From the NCBI RefSeq assembly GCF_007097395.1, contig NZ_VKDC01000024.1:1-64000 (forward strand): a DNA stretch of 64,000 bases, written 5' to 3'. The position numbers and the translations under genes were made by a program. The notes beneath the pieces are model-generated. The model worked only from the letters and a program-made list of their open reading frames with translations. It was not told where the DNA came from and made no database searches. The DNA is from Fulvivirga sp. M361. Its GTDB lineage: Bacteria; Bacteroidota; Bacteroidia; Cytophagales; Cyclobacteriaceae. This document shows, in pieces, positions 51,166 to 60,205 of the stretch. Numbering within the stretch: the first letter of the stretch is position 1; every line of letters starts with the position of its first letter.

Positions 51166-53154
51166 TTGGATACAGAAATAATCAAAACGATTCAATACTG
51201 TAATAGTCTGACACGCTACAGCAGACGAAAAACCCGTGAAGTTTATATAGGTGATGTGCCCATGGGAGGTGAAAATCCCATTAGGGTGCAATCCATGACT
51301 ACGGTGGACACAATGGATACCAATGGGTCGGTTGAGCAAGTATTGAGAATGGTGGATGCAGGTTGCGAATATGTACGCATCACCGCCCCAAGCATTAAGG
51401 AAGCACAAAACCTGGCAGAGATCAAGAAGGAGTTAAAGCATAGGGGGTGTGAAGTTCCACTTGTTGCAGATATTCATTTCACCCCTAATGCCGCTGAATT
51501 GGCAGCCAGGATTGTGGAAAAAGTACGGGTAAATCCGGGGAATTATGCCGATAAGAAACGTTTTGAAGAAATTGAATATACAGATGCCTCATACCAGGAG
51601 GAATTAGAACGTATCAGAAGCAAGTTCACTCCACTGGTTAAGATATGCAAAGAATACGGTACCGCTATGCGCATTGGTACCAATCATGGGTCATTAAGTG
51701 ACCGTATCATGAGCCGGTATGGAGATACACCGTTGGGTATGGTGGAATCTGCCCTTGAGTTTCTGCGTATTTGCGATGATCTGGATTATCATGATATTGT
51801 GCTTTCTATGAAATCTTCTAATACCCAGGTGATGGTACAGGCCTATCGAATGCTCGTCAATAAAATGGATGAAGAAGGTTTTCAGCCTTACCCATTACAT
51901 TTAGGAGTTACGGAAGCCGGAGAGGGAGAAGACGGACGTATAAAAAGCGCTGTAGGTATCGGTACATTATTAGAGGACGGGCTGGGAGATACAGTGAGGG
52001 TTTCGCTCACAGAAGAACCTGAATTGGAAGCACCTGTAGCTCAGATCATGGTGGATCGGTATGATGACAGGGAACAACATGAAGAGATTGAATCTATCGG
52101 GTCAGTGGATTTTGATCCTTTTAGCTATACCCGTAGAGAAACGGCCGAAGTAGTCAATATTGGAGGGGCGAATGTGCCCAGAGTATTAGCGGATATAGGC
52201 CATTTAAACGCACAAGATTATAAAGATCTGAAATCCATAGGTCATTTTTATTTGCCGGAACTGGACAAATGGAAAATGAATGACCTGGGTGCAGATTACC
52301 TTTATTCGGGGAAGACACCCGTTCCATTCATGTTGCCCAATGGATTGAAAGAAGTACTGGATTACCAGGCATGGAATGAAGTTAGTGATGATCCTAACAA
52401 GTTACCGCTCTTTACTACATCAGATTATAGAGAGCAGACGAAAAGGCATGAAGAAATTAATTTCATATTGACCAGTCTGAAGGAGTTGGACGTAGCTTTT
52501 ATTACCTTGCTCGAAAAAGATACAACTGCAGTATTAATATTACAGACGGATAATCAACACGCTATGCCTGAGCTGCGAAGGGCCTTTTTTAAATTAAGGA
52601 ATGCACAGGTAAGGACCCCGGTTATTGTAAAGCGCACGTATGGAATATTGAGTGAAGATGAGTTGCAGATCCACGCAGCTACGGATATTGGCGGGCTGCT
52701 TATTGATGGCTTTGGAGATGGTATAATGCTGGGGGCCATGAAAGCTCCCGAAGTTAATGCAAAAGAAGAAATGGCGACGTTGGTTTCATTATATAACAAC
52801 ACTGCTTTCGGTATACTTCAGGCGGCACGTACCCGTATGACTAAAACAGAGTATATCTCCTGCCCATCGTGCGGACGAACGCTGTTTGACCTACAGGAAA
52901 CGACAGCTATGATCCGAAAGCGTACGGACCATCTGAAAGGTGTGAAAATCGGTATTATGGGCTGCATTGTGAATGGTCCCGGTGAGATGGCAGATGCCGA
53001 TTATGGCTATGTGGGTAGTGGAAAAGGAAAAATTACGTTGTATAAAGGTAAAGAAGTGATGAAAAGAGGGGTTCCTTCCGAACAGGCAGTGGATGAGCTT
53101 ATTGAGATCATTCGCACCGATGGTAACTGGATAGAGCCTGCAATAAATGGATGA
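51166..53154 (+). CDS. ispG: 4-hydroxy-3-methylbut-2-enyl diphosphate synthase, long form
   Basis: The protein has 662 residues and is the Bacteroidota/plant-type IspG, with a large insert between the TIM barrel (1-310) and the 4Fe-4S domain (about 560-662). The cluster ligands are CPSCGRTLFD and GIMGCIVNGPGE. The barrel has NYADKKRFEEIEYTDASYQ and MRIGTNHGSLSDRIM. The conserved start YCNSLTRYSRRKTREV needs an initiation upstream; no ATG is in frame between the stop at 51148 and it, so TTG at 51166 is used. It makes HMBPP in the MEP pathway. Confidence 0.96.
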   Translation: MDTEIIKTIQYCNSLTRYSRRKTREVYIGDVPMGGENPIRVQSMTTVDTMDTNGSVEQVLRMVDAGCEYVRITAPSIKEAQNLAEIKKELKHRGCEVPLVADIHFTPNAAELAARIVEKVRVNPGNYADKKRFEEIEYTDASYQEELERIRSKFTPLVKICKEYGTAMRIGTNHGSLSDRIMSRYGDTPLGMVESALEFLRICDDLDYHDIVLSMKSSNTQVMVQAYRMLVNKMDEEGFQPYPLHLGVTEAGEGEDGRIKSAVGIGTLLEDGLGDTVRVSLTEEPELEAPVAQIMVDRYDDREQHEEIESIGSVDFDPFSYTRRETAEVVNIGGANVPRVLADIGHLNAQDYKDLKSIGHFYLPELDKWKMNDLGADYLYSGKTPVPFMLPNGLKEVLDYQAWNEVSDDPNKLPLFTTSDYREQTKRHEEINFILTSLKELDVAFITLLEKDTTAVLILQTDNQHAMPELRRAFFKLRNAQVRTPVIVKRTYGILSEDELQIHAATDIGGLLIDGFGDGIMLGAMKAPEVNAKEEMATLVSLYNNTAFGILQAARTRMTKTEYISCPSCGRTLFDLQETTAMIRKRTDHLKGVKIGIMGCIVNGPGEMADADYGYVGSGKGKITLYKGKEVMKRGVPSEQAVDELIEIIRTDGNWIEPAING

Positions 53155-53157
53155 GCT

Positions 53158-53361
53158 ATGGAACAACAAAATGTAAAACAAGATAAAAATACGTTAAAAG
53201 ATTATTTCGCTCTGGGCGAGGTGTTTGGCTATTTCTTTAGAAAAAAAGACCCAAATCGCCCGAGTAACTTTAGTATCAAGTCGATGCATGTCATTAATAA
53301 GATATCCATGACGATGTTTCTAATAGGAATAATTTATCTTATTGCCAAAAATCTTTTCTGA
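53158..53361 (+). CDS. Small membrane protein, DUF6728-like
   Basis: The protein has 67 residues. A basic soluble start with YFALGEVFGYFFRKKDPNRP is followed by one TM helix, TMFLIGIIYLIAKNL. The pattern agrees with the small Bacteroidota family DUF6728; the name is from memory and not verified. It lies 3 nt after ispG and is likely co-transcribed with it. Confidence 0.7.
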   Translation: MEQQNVKQDKNTLKDYFALGEVFGYFFRKKDPNRPSNFSIKSMHVINKISMTMFLIGIIYLIAKNLF

Positions 53362-53366
53362 TCCTT

Positions 53367-53720
53367 ATGGACGTCGAATCTTTTCGCGAATACTGCATTA
53401 CCAAAAAAGGAGTGACCGAATCGTTTCCTTTTGATAATCAGACGCTGGTATTCAAAGTGATGGATAAGATGTTTGCATTGACGGGGATAGATAATTTTGT
53501 TAGCGCAAATCTGAAATGTGACCCTGAGAAGGCAATAGAGTTACGCGAGGAGTATGACGGTATCCTTCCAGGGTATCATATGAACAAAAGGCACTGGAAT
53601 ACCGTGATGATGAACGGTAGTGTGCCGGATAACAAAATCAAGTATTTGATCGATCATAGTTATGAACTGGTGGTGGCCAAGCTTCCTAAAAAGCTGAAAG
53701 AGGAACTGCGAGAAAGTTGA
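53367..53720 (+). CDS. MmcQ/YjbR family protein
   Basis: The protein has 117 residues and is a single double-psi-like YjbR fold. It has the typical motifs ESFPFDNQTLVFKVMDKMFA, SANLKCDPEKAIELREEYDG and GYHMNKRHWNTVMMNGSVPD. The family is often called DNA-binding, with weak evidence. It lies 5 nt after the small membrane protein, so it forms an operon with ispG. Confidence 0.9.
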   Translation: MDVESFREYCITKKGVTESFPFDNQTLVFKVMDKMFALTGIDNFVSANLKCDPEKAIELREEYDGILPGYHMNKRHWNTVMMNGSVPDNKIKYLIDHSYELVVAKLPKKLKEELRES

Positions 53721-53825
53721 TTTCTTACGTCTTACAGAGATTCCGATTGATTGGTGTTTGATCACCAGTGCTAAAGGTTCGCTAAGCAATTGACCATATA
53801 GCCTGATATAACTATGACCGTAAGC

Positions 53826-55922
53826 CTAAGGTACAATCTCACTATCACCAATAGCTGTAATTTCTATTTCTGTTCTGCGATTGATCTCTCTGCCATCAGT
53901 TTCATCGTCATTGGATACCAGGGGACGTTCCTCTCCAAAACCTTTGGCTTGTAAGCGGCTGGCATCTATGCCATGACTCACCAGATAGTCAATGACGGAT
54001 TGGGCCCTTTTTTTTGATAATACTTTATTATAAACAGCGGCTCCAACGTTGTCGGTATGGCCGTTGATCTGCACTTTTAGGTTTGGTGCGTCAGTAAGCA
54101 GGACTTTCATTACTTCAAGCTCTGCCAGAGATTCCGTACGAAGGTCAGAACTGCCGCTGTCGAAGAAAACATTTTTAAGAATTACTTTCGACCCTACTTT
54201 AGCCTTGTCCATAAATATCGACAGGTCTATTTCCTGGTACTCTGAAAAAGCGGGTACTTTAAAGTTTATTGAGTTAAATAAGTAATCCCGTCGTTTAGTG
54301 GACACGCCATAGTTGCCTCCATGAGGAATGATCAGTTCAAAGCTTCCTGTTATTGGGTCAGAATAGATTTCAGCCGCGAGTGTATTGGTAACGTTATTCA
54401 CCAGCCGTATCTGGGCCTCTAATGGTGTGGCCGTACTGGCGTCCAATACTGTACCTTTTATCACGGTTACCACTTCCTTTTTGTCACGAAGTTCCAGAAT
54501 GCTTTTATCAAAATATTGGTCCTTATTTTTCGATTCTACAGGCTTTTCAATTTCTACAGGTTCTTCCATTTGCTTTGGCTCTTCGACCTCAGTCTCGATT
54601 GTCTCATTTATAGCCACAGGCTCTATTATTGGTTCTGCTATTTCCACTTCTTCCGGTTCTTTAACAATATCCGGTTGATAAGTGAGGTCTATGTAATAGA
54701 TATCTGCCATCCCTACTCCACCGGATTTTTGGGAAGCATAATAGGCCCTTGTCCTGTCTGCAGATATTACGAAGTAGTTGTCATCATGAACGGTATTAAT
54801 AGGATACCCTATGTTTACCGGCTTTTGAAAACGTTTTCCATCTAGTTTACTGTAAAAAATATCGAACCCACCTATCCCCGGGTGTCCACTGGAACTAAAA
54901 TATAAGGTTTGTCCGTCAGGATGGATGACAGGAGAGTCTTCATTTTTTGAAGTGTTTATTTCCGGGCCTAAATTTCGTGCTTTCCCCCATTCCCCATTTT
55001 CCTGAAGCTCACTCCTGTAAATATCTAATCCTCCTAAGCCTCCGGGCCGCTCACTGGCGAAATACAAGGTTTTACCGTCAGCCGTAATAGATACTGATGT
55101 TTCCCAAAAAACAGAATTGATCTGATCACTCAGAGGAGACGGTATTGTCCAGTCGCCATTTAAATAGTTAGATATATAAATGTCTCCGCTACCTTTTTCC
55201 GAATATACGAATAGTGTTTTTCCGTCCGGAGATATAGAGGCCGCAGCATCATGGTATCTTGTATTGACTTTGGTACTAATATTTACCGGAGTACTCCATT
55301 GGCTGCCATCCCAATCGCAAGAGTAGATATCCTCATAGTAACTACCATCTCTCAGGCGCTTTCCACCGGTAGACCCGGCACGATTTGATGTGAAATATAG
55401 CTTTTTACCGTCAGAGGTGATCAAAGGAGTGTAATCATGCCAGCGGGAGTTGATCCGCTCACCAAGATTAGTGACCCTAGCGGCGATCGGGTGATTGTAA
55501 AGGGAATCACCTAAAATGCATTCTTCAATTTTTAACTGGGCTTCACCCGCATTTTTTTTATTTCGAAGCTTGTTCCTCTCAAAAGCTTTAATGGCTTCCC
55601 TGAACTCGTAATGGTATTGGTAAGCCAATCCCAAATGATAGTCTATGTCACGATCTATTTTTGGGTTGAGCTGACGTACACTTTTCAGATGTGGGAGAGC
55701 TTTTTCTTTTTCTATACTGAATAAATAAGCTAAGCCAAGACCATAAGTGGCATCTGCATTACCTTTTTTATGTTTCAGTGCCCTTTTATAAAATGTTATC
55801 GCTTTATCATATTGACCATTTTTTTTAAGCTGATCCGCTTTTTTAATGTCTTTTTTAAAATCCTGAGCTTTGAGAGATAAACTATAGACAATGCATATTA
55901 AGATAATCTTTAAGCGCAACAT
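53826..55922 (-). CDS. OmpA-family protein with TPR and PD40 domains
   Basis: The protein has 698 residues. Signal peptide ends SLKAQ. TPR helices at about 25-130 (AITFYKRALKHKKGNADATY). PD40 propeller at about 160-400 (YFTSNRAGSTGGKRL, YFASERPGGLGGLDIYRSEL, YFSSSGHPGIGGFDIFYSKL). Acidic, repeated PEEVEIAEPIIEP-type linker at about 415-465. Carboxypeptidase-like strand domain at 485-570. The C-terminal OmpA domain (about 580-690) has FFDSGSSDL, INGHTDNVGAAVYNKVLSKK and GFGEERPLVSN. It binds peptidoglycan and joins it to the outer membrane. T9SS-linked PorE-type proteins share this plan. Confidence 0.92.
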   Translation of the reverse strand: MLRLKIILICIVYSLSLKAQDFKKDIKKADQLKKNGQYDKAITFYKRALKHKKGNADATYGLGLAYLFSIEKEKALPHLKSVRQLNPKIDRDIDYHLGLAYQYHYEFREAIKAFERNKLRNKKNAGEAQLKIEECILGDSLYNHPIAARVTNLGERINSRWHDYTPLITSDGKKLYFTSNRAGSTGGKRLRDGSYYEDIYSCDWDGSQWSTPVNISTKVNTRYHDAAASISPDGKTLFVYSEKGSGDIYISNYLNGDWTIPSPLSDQINSVFWETSVSITADGKTLYFASERPGGLGGLDIYRSELQENGEWGKARNLGPEINTSKNEDSPVIHPDGQTLYFSSSGHPGIGGFDIFYSKLDGKRFQKPVNIGYPINTVHDDNYFVISADRTRAYYASQKSGGVGMADIYYIDLTYQPDIVKEPEEVEIAEPIIEPVAINETIETEVEEPKQMEEPVEIEKPVESKNKDQYFDKSILELRDKKEVVTVIKGTVLDASTATPLEAQIRLVNNVTNTLAAEIYSDPITGSFELIIPHGGNYGVSTKRRDYLFNSINFKVPAFSEYQEIDLSIFMDKAKVGSKVILKNVFFDSGSSDLRTESLAELEVMKVLLTDAPNLKVQINGHTDNVGAAVYNKVLSKKRAQSVIDYLVSHGIDASRLQAKGFGEERPLVSNDDETDGREINRRTEIEITAIGDSEIVP

Positions 55923-56373
55923 GACTACGTATATATACTAATATCATAAGACCAACTTTCTCTTAGATGAAAGCAAAAAAATTCAATTTAGATCAATTAA
56001 CCGTATAGTCAATGGAAAAATTACATTAAAATGGCGTGAGGTAAAGTGGAAACTAAGCGATAGTAGCTATAGGTATCTGATTATCAATAACAATGGGTTT
56101 CTCTGAAGATAGATTATAAATTTCACAAATAAATCTGGATGGTAAATATTCTATATGGAACAGGCCTGGAAATAATGAATAATCATAAAATGATCGTTTC
56201 ATTGTCGATGGATTGTAGTCTTGAACTGTTTTTTTGGTGCTTAAAACAGTCAAAAAGTACTTATTGATGACACTAATAGTTGAGGATCAGGGATGAGCTT
56301 TTTCAAAAGTGGAAGGGGTAATGCTAAAGTTCTCTTCCCCTCAAGTGCCTTTATTCATCCGATGTATTACCAG
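55923..56373. other. Gap with one weak small frame
   Basis: No well supported gene is seen. A minus-strand frame (56053-56253, 66 codons) ends in FICEIYNLSSEKPIVIDNQI and has protein-like composition, but it has no recognised family. It may be a small gene or a remnant; I give it about 0.3. Confidence 0.3.
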
Positions 56374-56783
56374 CTATTTTTTTTCATACATTTCAACACA
56401 GGGCTCCATACAGGGATAATATATAAAAAGCTTACCTTCTTTAATTTCAATTTGCTGGTCGAATAACCTGGGATCAAAATTATACGCTTTGAGTGAAATG
56501 ATTCCTTTCATATCCTGTTCAGTGTAATTGAGGCAGCTATTATCGTTAGTACCTGGACCCGGGCTGCATAAGTTTGCGTTTGAACATACTTTTCCGTTAC
56601 TAAAAAAAACAAGGTTTTATCACTGGGCACGGGCTGAAAAGTACCTCTGCAATCTCCGGGATACAGTAACTGTTCAGTTAAATTCCATTTCCCCGGCAAA
56701 CCTGTTTCCACCATAGCAGGTTCATCATCAGTGGAACCACCGAAAATAATAAGCGAAAACAATAGCGTTTGATATGACTTCAT
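56374..56783 (-). pseudogene. Frameshifted lipoprotein gene
   Basis: The frame starts at Met 56783 (MKSYQTLLFSLIIFGGSTDD) and reads GKWNLTEQLLYPGDC to SDKTLFF. An 8-base T run (minus strand, about 56603-56610) then shifts it. In the other frame the continuation is GKVCSNANLCSPGPGT, NDNSCLNYTEQDMKGIISLK and IEIKEGKLFIYYPCMEPCVE, ending at TAG 56374-56376. The joined protein would be about 136 residues with six Cys. The signal sequence also ends FGGSTDD, where the typical lipobox has GCS, so the lipidation Cys appears lost. Two lesions support a pseudogene, though a homopolymer sequencing error is possible. Confidence 0.6.
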
Positions 56784-57004
56784 ATTCCATTTATTTGACT
56801 AACAATTTGAAGACAAGTGGTTTACCTGAATGATTGAAAAATGAGTTTAAGAATCTAATTGTTCGGACAATTAACTATGTTCTGCGTTTATTTTACGTTT
56901 TAAGCTTTATCTTATCACTTTTTGAAGTTACCTTTAACCTTTTGCCGAAAATATGCGAAATAAGCTTATTTTTCGTTCTGGCTTCTGTCAGAAGTAATTT
57001 TTTA

Positions 57005-57898
57005 ATGAAGTATTCATATCATCTGCTTATCGGTATGTTATTCATACTTATGGTACAGGCTTGTACCGAAAGGATGATCTGTCCAGCCTATCAAAGTGCT
57101 TTTATCCACGATGAACAGGCGCTGAAAAGGAGATTCAGCTATTTCAATGAGGATTCTACTCCCAAAGTGCTGGAAGCCAGCAAAAATAAATATTTGCTGA
57201 TTGAGCCGGTAAGTTACCGCAGAAAATTAAGGAGCCTTAAAACCATTCCAATGAAAGATATTTATCATGAAGAAGAGGATTCATTGGCTTTTAATGACGA
57301 ATTTCTGCTGGCAGAACGCGATGTGAGAAGTCGTGACTTGTATGATTCTGCGGACCTGATAAAAACGATTGACCTCGGAGAAGCCAAGACAGATTCTGTA
57401 GAGAGCGGCGTTGACAGTACTTATGTGATCTCACTTAAGAAAGAAGATTTTAATATTGATCAGGAGCTTTATTTATGGTATCTCAGAAAATATCTTGTTT
57501 ACCCTGATGTACGTCTGGAGCAAGCAGAGAATATTGATCCGGAGGCACTGAAGGCGTGGAAAAAGAAGAAAAAACGCAAAGGTATCCGGGGATTCTTCCA
57601 GAAACTTTTTAGTAAAAAAGATCAGGAAGAATTGGCTTCTGACACAGAAGAAACTGGTGAAATTGAAGAGGGAGAGGAAGGCGACCTCGAAACATCTGCC
57701 ACCGAATTGGAAGAAGAAGCCGAACCCAAGAAAAAAGGTCCTTTCTCATTCCTGAAAAAAGGTGACAAGCCTCCAAAGAAAAAGAAAGAGAAAAAGCCTA
57801 AAGTAAAAAAAGAGAAGAAAAATAAGAGTGATGAACCGCCACCTGAAGTAACCGAGCCTAAGCCGGAAGAAGATGGGGATGGAGAGGATGATTTTTAA
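57005..57898 (+). CDS. Conserved lipoprotein with acidic and lysine-rich tail
   Basis: From Met at 57005 the protein has 297 residues. Signal peptide MKYSYHLLIGMLFILMVQAC with lipobox Cys20. The conserved N-terminal part reads TERMICPAYQSAFIHDEQAL and KRRFSYFNEDSTPKVLEASK, then NKYLLIEPVSYRRKLRSLKT. This block is common in gliding-clade Bacteroidota, but its function is unknown to me. The last 110 residues are low-complexity Glu/Lys (DTEETGEIEEGEEGDLET, then PKKKKEKKPKVKKEKKNK). A start at 56834 adds a region without support and is rejected. Confidence 0.75.
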   Translation: MKYSYHLLIGMLFILMVQACTERMICPAYQSAFIHDEQALKRRFSYFNEDSTPKVLEASKNKYLLIEPVSYRRKLRSLKTIPMKDIYHEEEDSLAFNDEFLLAERDVRSRDLYDSADLIKTIDLGEAKTDSVESGVDSTYVISLKKEDFNIDQELYLWYLRKYLVYPDVRLEQAENIDPEALKAWKKKKKRKGIRGFFQKLFSKKDQEELASDTEETGEIEEGEEGDLETSATELEEEAEPKKKGPFSFLKKGDKPPKKKKEKKPKVKKEKKNKSDEPPPEVTEPKPEEDGDGEDDF

Positions 57899-57940
57899 CT
57901 GTTGGACGCCACAGTTCTAAAGCCACTGCTAATTAGAAAA

Positions 57941-59185
57941 TCAAAGGCACTTCTTTATTAATATTCGATCTATATCTGCTTCCTTCATACCTAATTCTAT
58001 TGCTCTTTTTAAGTCCCGACAAGCTTCTTTCTTTTTACGCTTTTGTAAATATACCAACGCCCGGAAGTACCTTCCCAGGTAGTACCTGGGCATTTGTTCA
58101 ATGCCCTTGTTTAAGTCGGTAAGGGCCTTATCAGGTTGGTTTAACAAGTAATAAGAATAGCCTCTATTGATCCTGGTAAAAGATTGGCCGGGAGCCTGCT
58201 CCAACGCTTTGTCGAAATCGGCTATGGCTTCCATATATTCCCCTAACTGAAAGTAAGTGAGCCCACGGTTTCGCAGAGCTTCCTGGTTTTCAGGATTCAA
58301 TGTCAGTACTTTATCCCAATCATTGAGCGCTTTAGTCATTTCTCCCAGTTCATTATAAAGTACGGCACGTCTGAAAAAGATCTCTTCTGAAGTACTGTCT
58401 AATTGAATGAATTGGGTGAAAGCATGTTGTGCCTGCTGATACCGCTGCATTTCAGTAAGTACAAGCCCTTTGTATTGATAAGCCAGTTTATACAAAGGGT
58501 TTGACTTGATTACCTCGTTATAGTAAAACAAAGCACTGTCCAGTCGTTTTTCTTTGTAGAATGAGTTGGCGAAACTAAATAAAGCCTTGCCTCTTAAAAG
58601 AGGGTCTTTGGTGGCAAGGTGCAGGTATTGCCGCGCTTGTGTCATTACCCCCTTTTCTATGAGTATTGTCGCTTTGTCTAAATACAAGCTATGATTGCCG
58701 GAATCAACTTTTATGGCCATATCCAATTCTTCGATGGCATCTGCATGTCGGAATTGTTTTAGCCGTATTAGCCCTTTCAAGTGGTGTGCATCTGCTTTGT
58801 CCTTCAAGTATTGATCTGTTTTTTGATGGGACTCCACCCTTTCAGACGACGTCATCGTTTGCTTGTTTTTAGCCAATAGTTCATCCTGCCGGGCTAGAAA
58901 ATTATCTGTGATATCAAGGGCAATATTTGTATAGAGAATAGCATGGTAATAGTCTTTCTGATAATAATAGATCTCAGCCAGGCGTTTAGTGGCGGAAAAG
59001 CTTTGAGGGTAGTGTTCTAATATTTTTTTATAGTTGGTAATGCTTTGTGCAGTGTCTCCTTTGTTGATCAGCTTTTCAGATTCCAATATCATAGACAGAC
59101 GATCCTGTGATCGAGTGGGGCCTATAGCTGATAACAATAACAGAAAGGTGATATAAACTATTTTTCCCTTGATTGGTAGATACAT
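57941..59185 (-). CDS. TPR protein, periplasmic
   Basis: The protein has 414 residues with signal peptide ending in RSQD. About ten TPRs fill the rest, for example SITNYKKILEHYPQSFSATK, KLAYQYKGLVLTEMQRYQQA, NALNDWDKVLTLNPENQEAL (approximate), and NRGLTYFQLGEYMEAIADFD. It has no other domain. It probably scaffolds an envelope complex. It is convergent with the lipoprotein gene and 30 nt from the SRAP gene, which is on the same strand. Confidence 0.85.
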   Translation of the reverse strand: MYLPIKGKIVYITFLLLLSAIGPTRSQDRLSMILESEKLINKGDTAQSITNYKKILEHYPQSFSATKRLAEIYYYQKDYYHAILYTNIALDITDNFLARQDELLAKNKQTMTSSERVESHQKTDQYLKDKADAHHLKGLIRLKQFRHADAIEELDMAIKVDSGNHSLYLDKATILIEKGVMTQARQYLHLATKDPLLRGKALFSFANSFYKEKRLDSALFYYNEVIKSNPLYKLAYQYKGLVLTEMQRYQQAQHAFTQFIQLDSTSEEIFFRRAVLYNELGEMTKALNDWDKVLTLNPENQEALRNRGLTYFQLGEYMEAIADFDKALEQAPGQSFTRINRGYSYYLLNQPDKALTDLNKGIEQMPRYYLGRYFRALVYLQKRKKKEACRDLKRAIELGMKEADIDRILIKKCL

Positions 59186-59215
59186 AGGACGTGGTAATTA
59201 AGGGTCAATCAACAC

Positions 59216-59914
59216 TCAGTCAAAAAGAGAATAATTGCCAAATTGATCTGTAGGAGCAAAAGGTTTTATTAATGCAGGACTGTCGTTTGCAACATCGTCA
59301 ATCTTTGGCGATACTGAATAGCTTCTCATTTGACTGGTGATACCAGAAGTTAATACATCTTTTAACTCTGGTTCCGAACTATTTTGGCTCAGCCATGTCT
59401 TTTCTTTTCCTTTATCTAATACGAAAGGTATTCGCGAACTAAGTGTAGTTGATGACTCTACATCTGCGGCAGCGGTAAGTATTTTAAAAGTATGCATTAC
59501 TTCTCCTGACTCATTTTCAAATTCTTCCCATAGGCCACCAAAGGAAACGAGCTCCTCCTGCTCAAAGACGAAACGATGTGCCACTCTGCCTTTTTTACTT
59601 ATCCTTTTCCAGTCATAAAACCCATCGGCGGGTATAAGGCATCTTCTTTCCATGAGAGCTCTAAAGGTGGCAGGCTTCTCCAATATGGATTCTGTTCCAA
59701 TATATAAGAGTTTACTGCTGATAGATCGATTTTTAGCACGCTCGGGAAGCTGGCCCCAATAGAAGAAAGAGATGCCATTACTGCCTGCTGTAATAACAGG
59801 TAATATTTGTGTAGGTGCGGCATTAAAACGAGGAACATATCGCTCAGGAACATCAATTGAAAAACGTTCCGCCAGCGTGTTTTTAGCTGCAGTTATTGTA
59901 TAGCGATCACCCAT
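59216..59914 (-). CDS. SRAP (HMCES/YedK) protein lacking the catalytic residues
   Basis: The protein has 232 residues. The family fold is clear: RYVPRFNAAPTQILPVITAG, FYWGQLPERAKNRSISSKLL, ATFRALMERRCLIPADGFYD with W, and FKILTAAADVESSTTLSSRI. The family's Cys2 nucleophile is absent (the start is MGDRY, not MCGRY). The Asn of NAR.E is replaced (YIGTES), the Glu of GFYEW is Asp101, and the His of IHDRMP is Ser159. It should not form the thiazolidine crosslink to abasic DNA. It may bind single-stranded DNA or have a new role. There is no upstream alternative start with a Cys2. Confidence 0.85.
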   Translation of the reverse strand: MGDRYTITAAKNTLAERFSIDVPERYVPRFNAAPTQILPVITAGSNGISFFYWGQLPERAKNRSISSKLLYIGTESILEKPATFRALMERRCLIPADGFYDWKRISKKGRVAHRFVFEQEELVSFGGLWEEFENESGEVMHTFKILTAAADVESSTTLSSRIPFVLDKGKEKTWLSQNSSEPELKDVLTSGITSQMRSYSVSPKIDDVANDSPALIKPFAPTDQFGNYSLFD

Positions 59915-60205
59915 AATGCTAAAATAGATGTTTCATAGTATTCCAGGCCAATCCCACGAAATAAAAGTTGATGCTCCCATTTATAAACCTTCTTTTCCAC
60001 AAACGATTCCATCCACCTATGTCATGATAAATCCTGATAAATGTCACGTCGATGGCTGTAACTTTTCGATATTTTTACAATACACCGATAAGGAGAGACA
60101 TAACCTCCAGACCTGCCCTTTATACCATAATTTCTGGAGTACGCCCAAAGAAGTAGATCAAGAAATGCTATATAGAAAATATGTCTAACTAAAAGAATAA
60201 ATACC

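Noticed and set aside
59928-60188. An 86-codon plus-strand frame before pckG
   Set aside because: It has no recognisable domain and lies in the promoter region between divergent genes.
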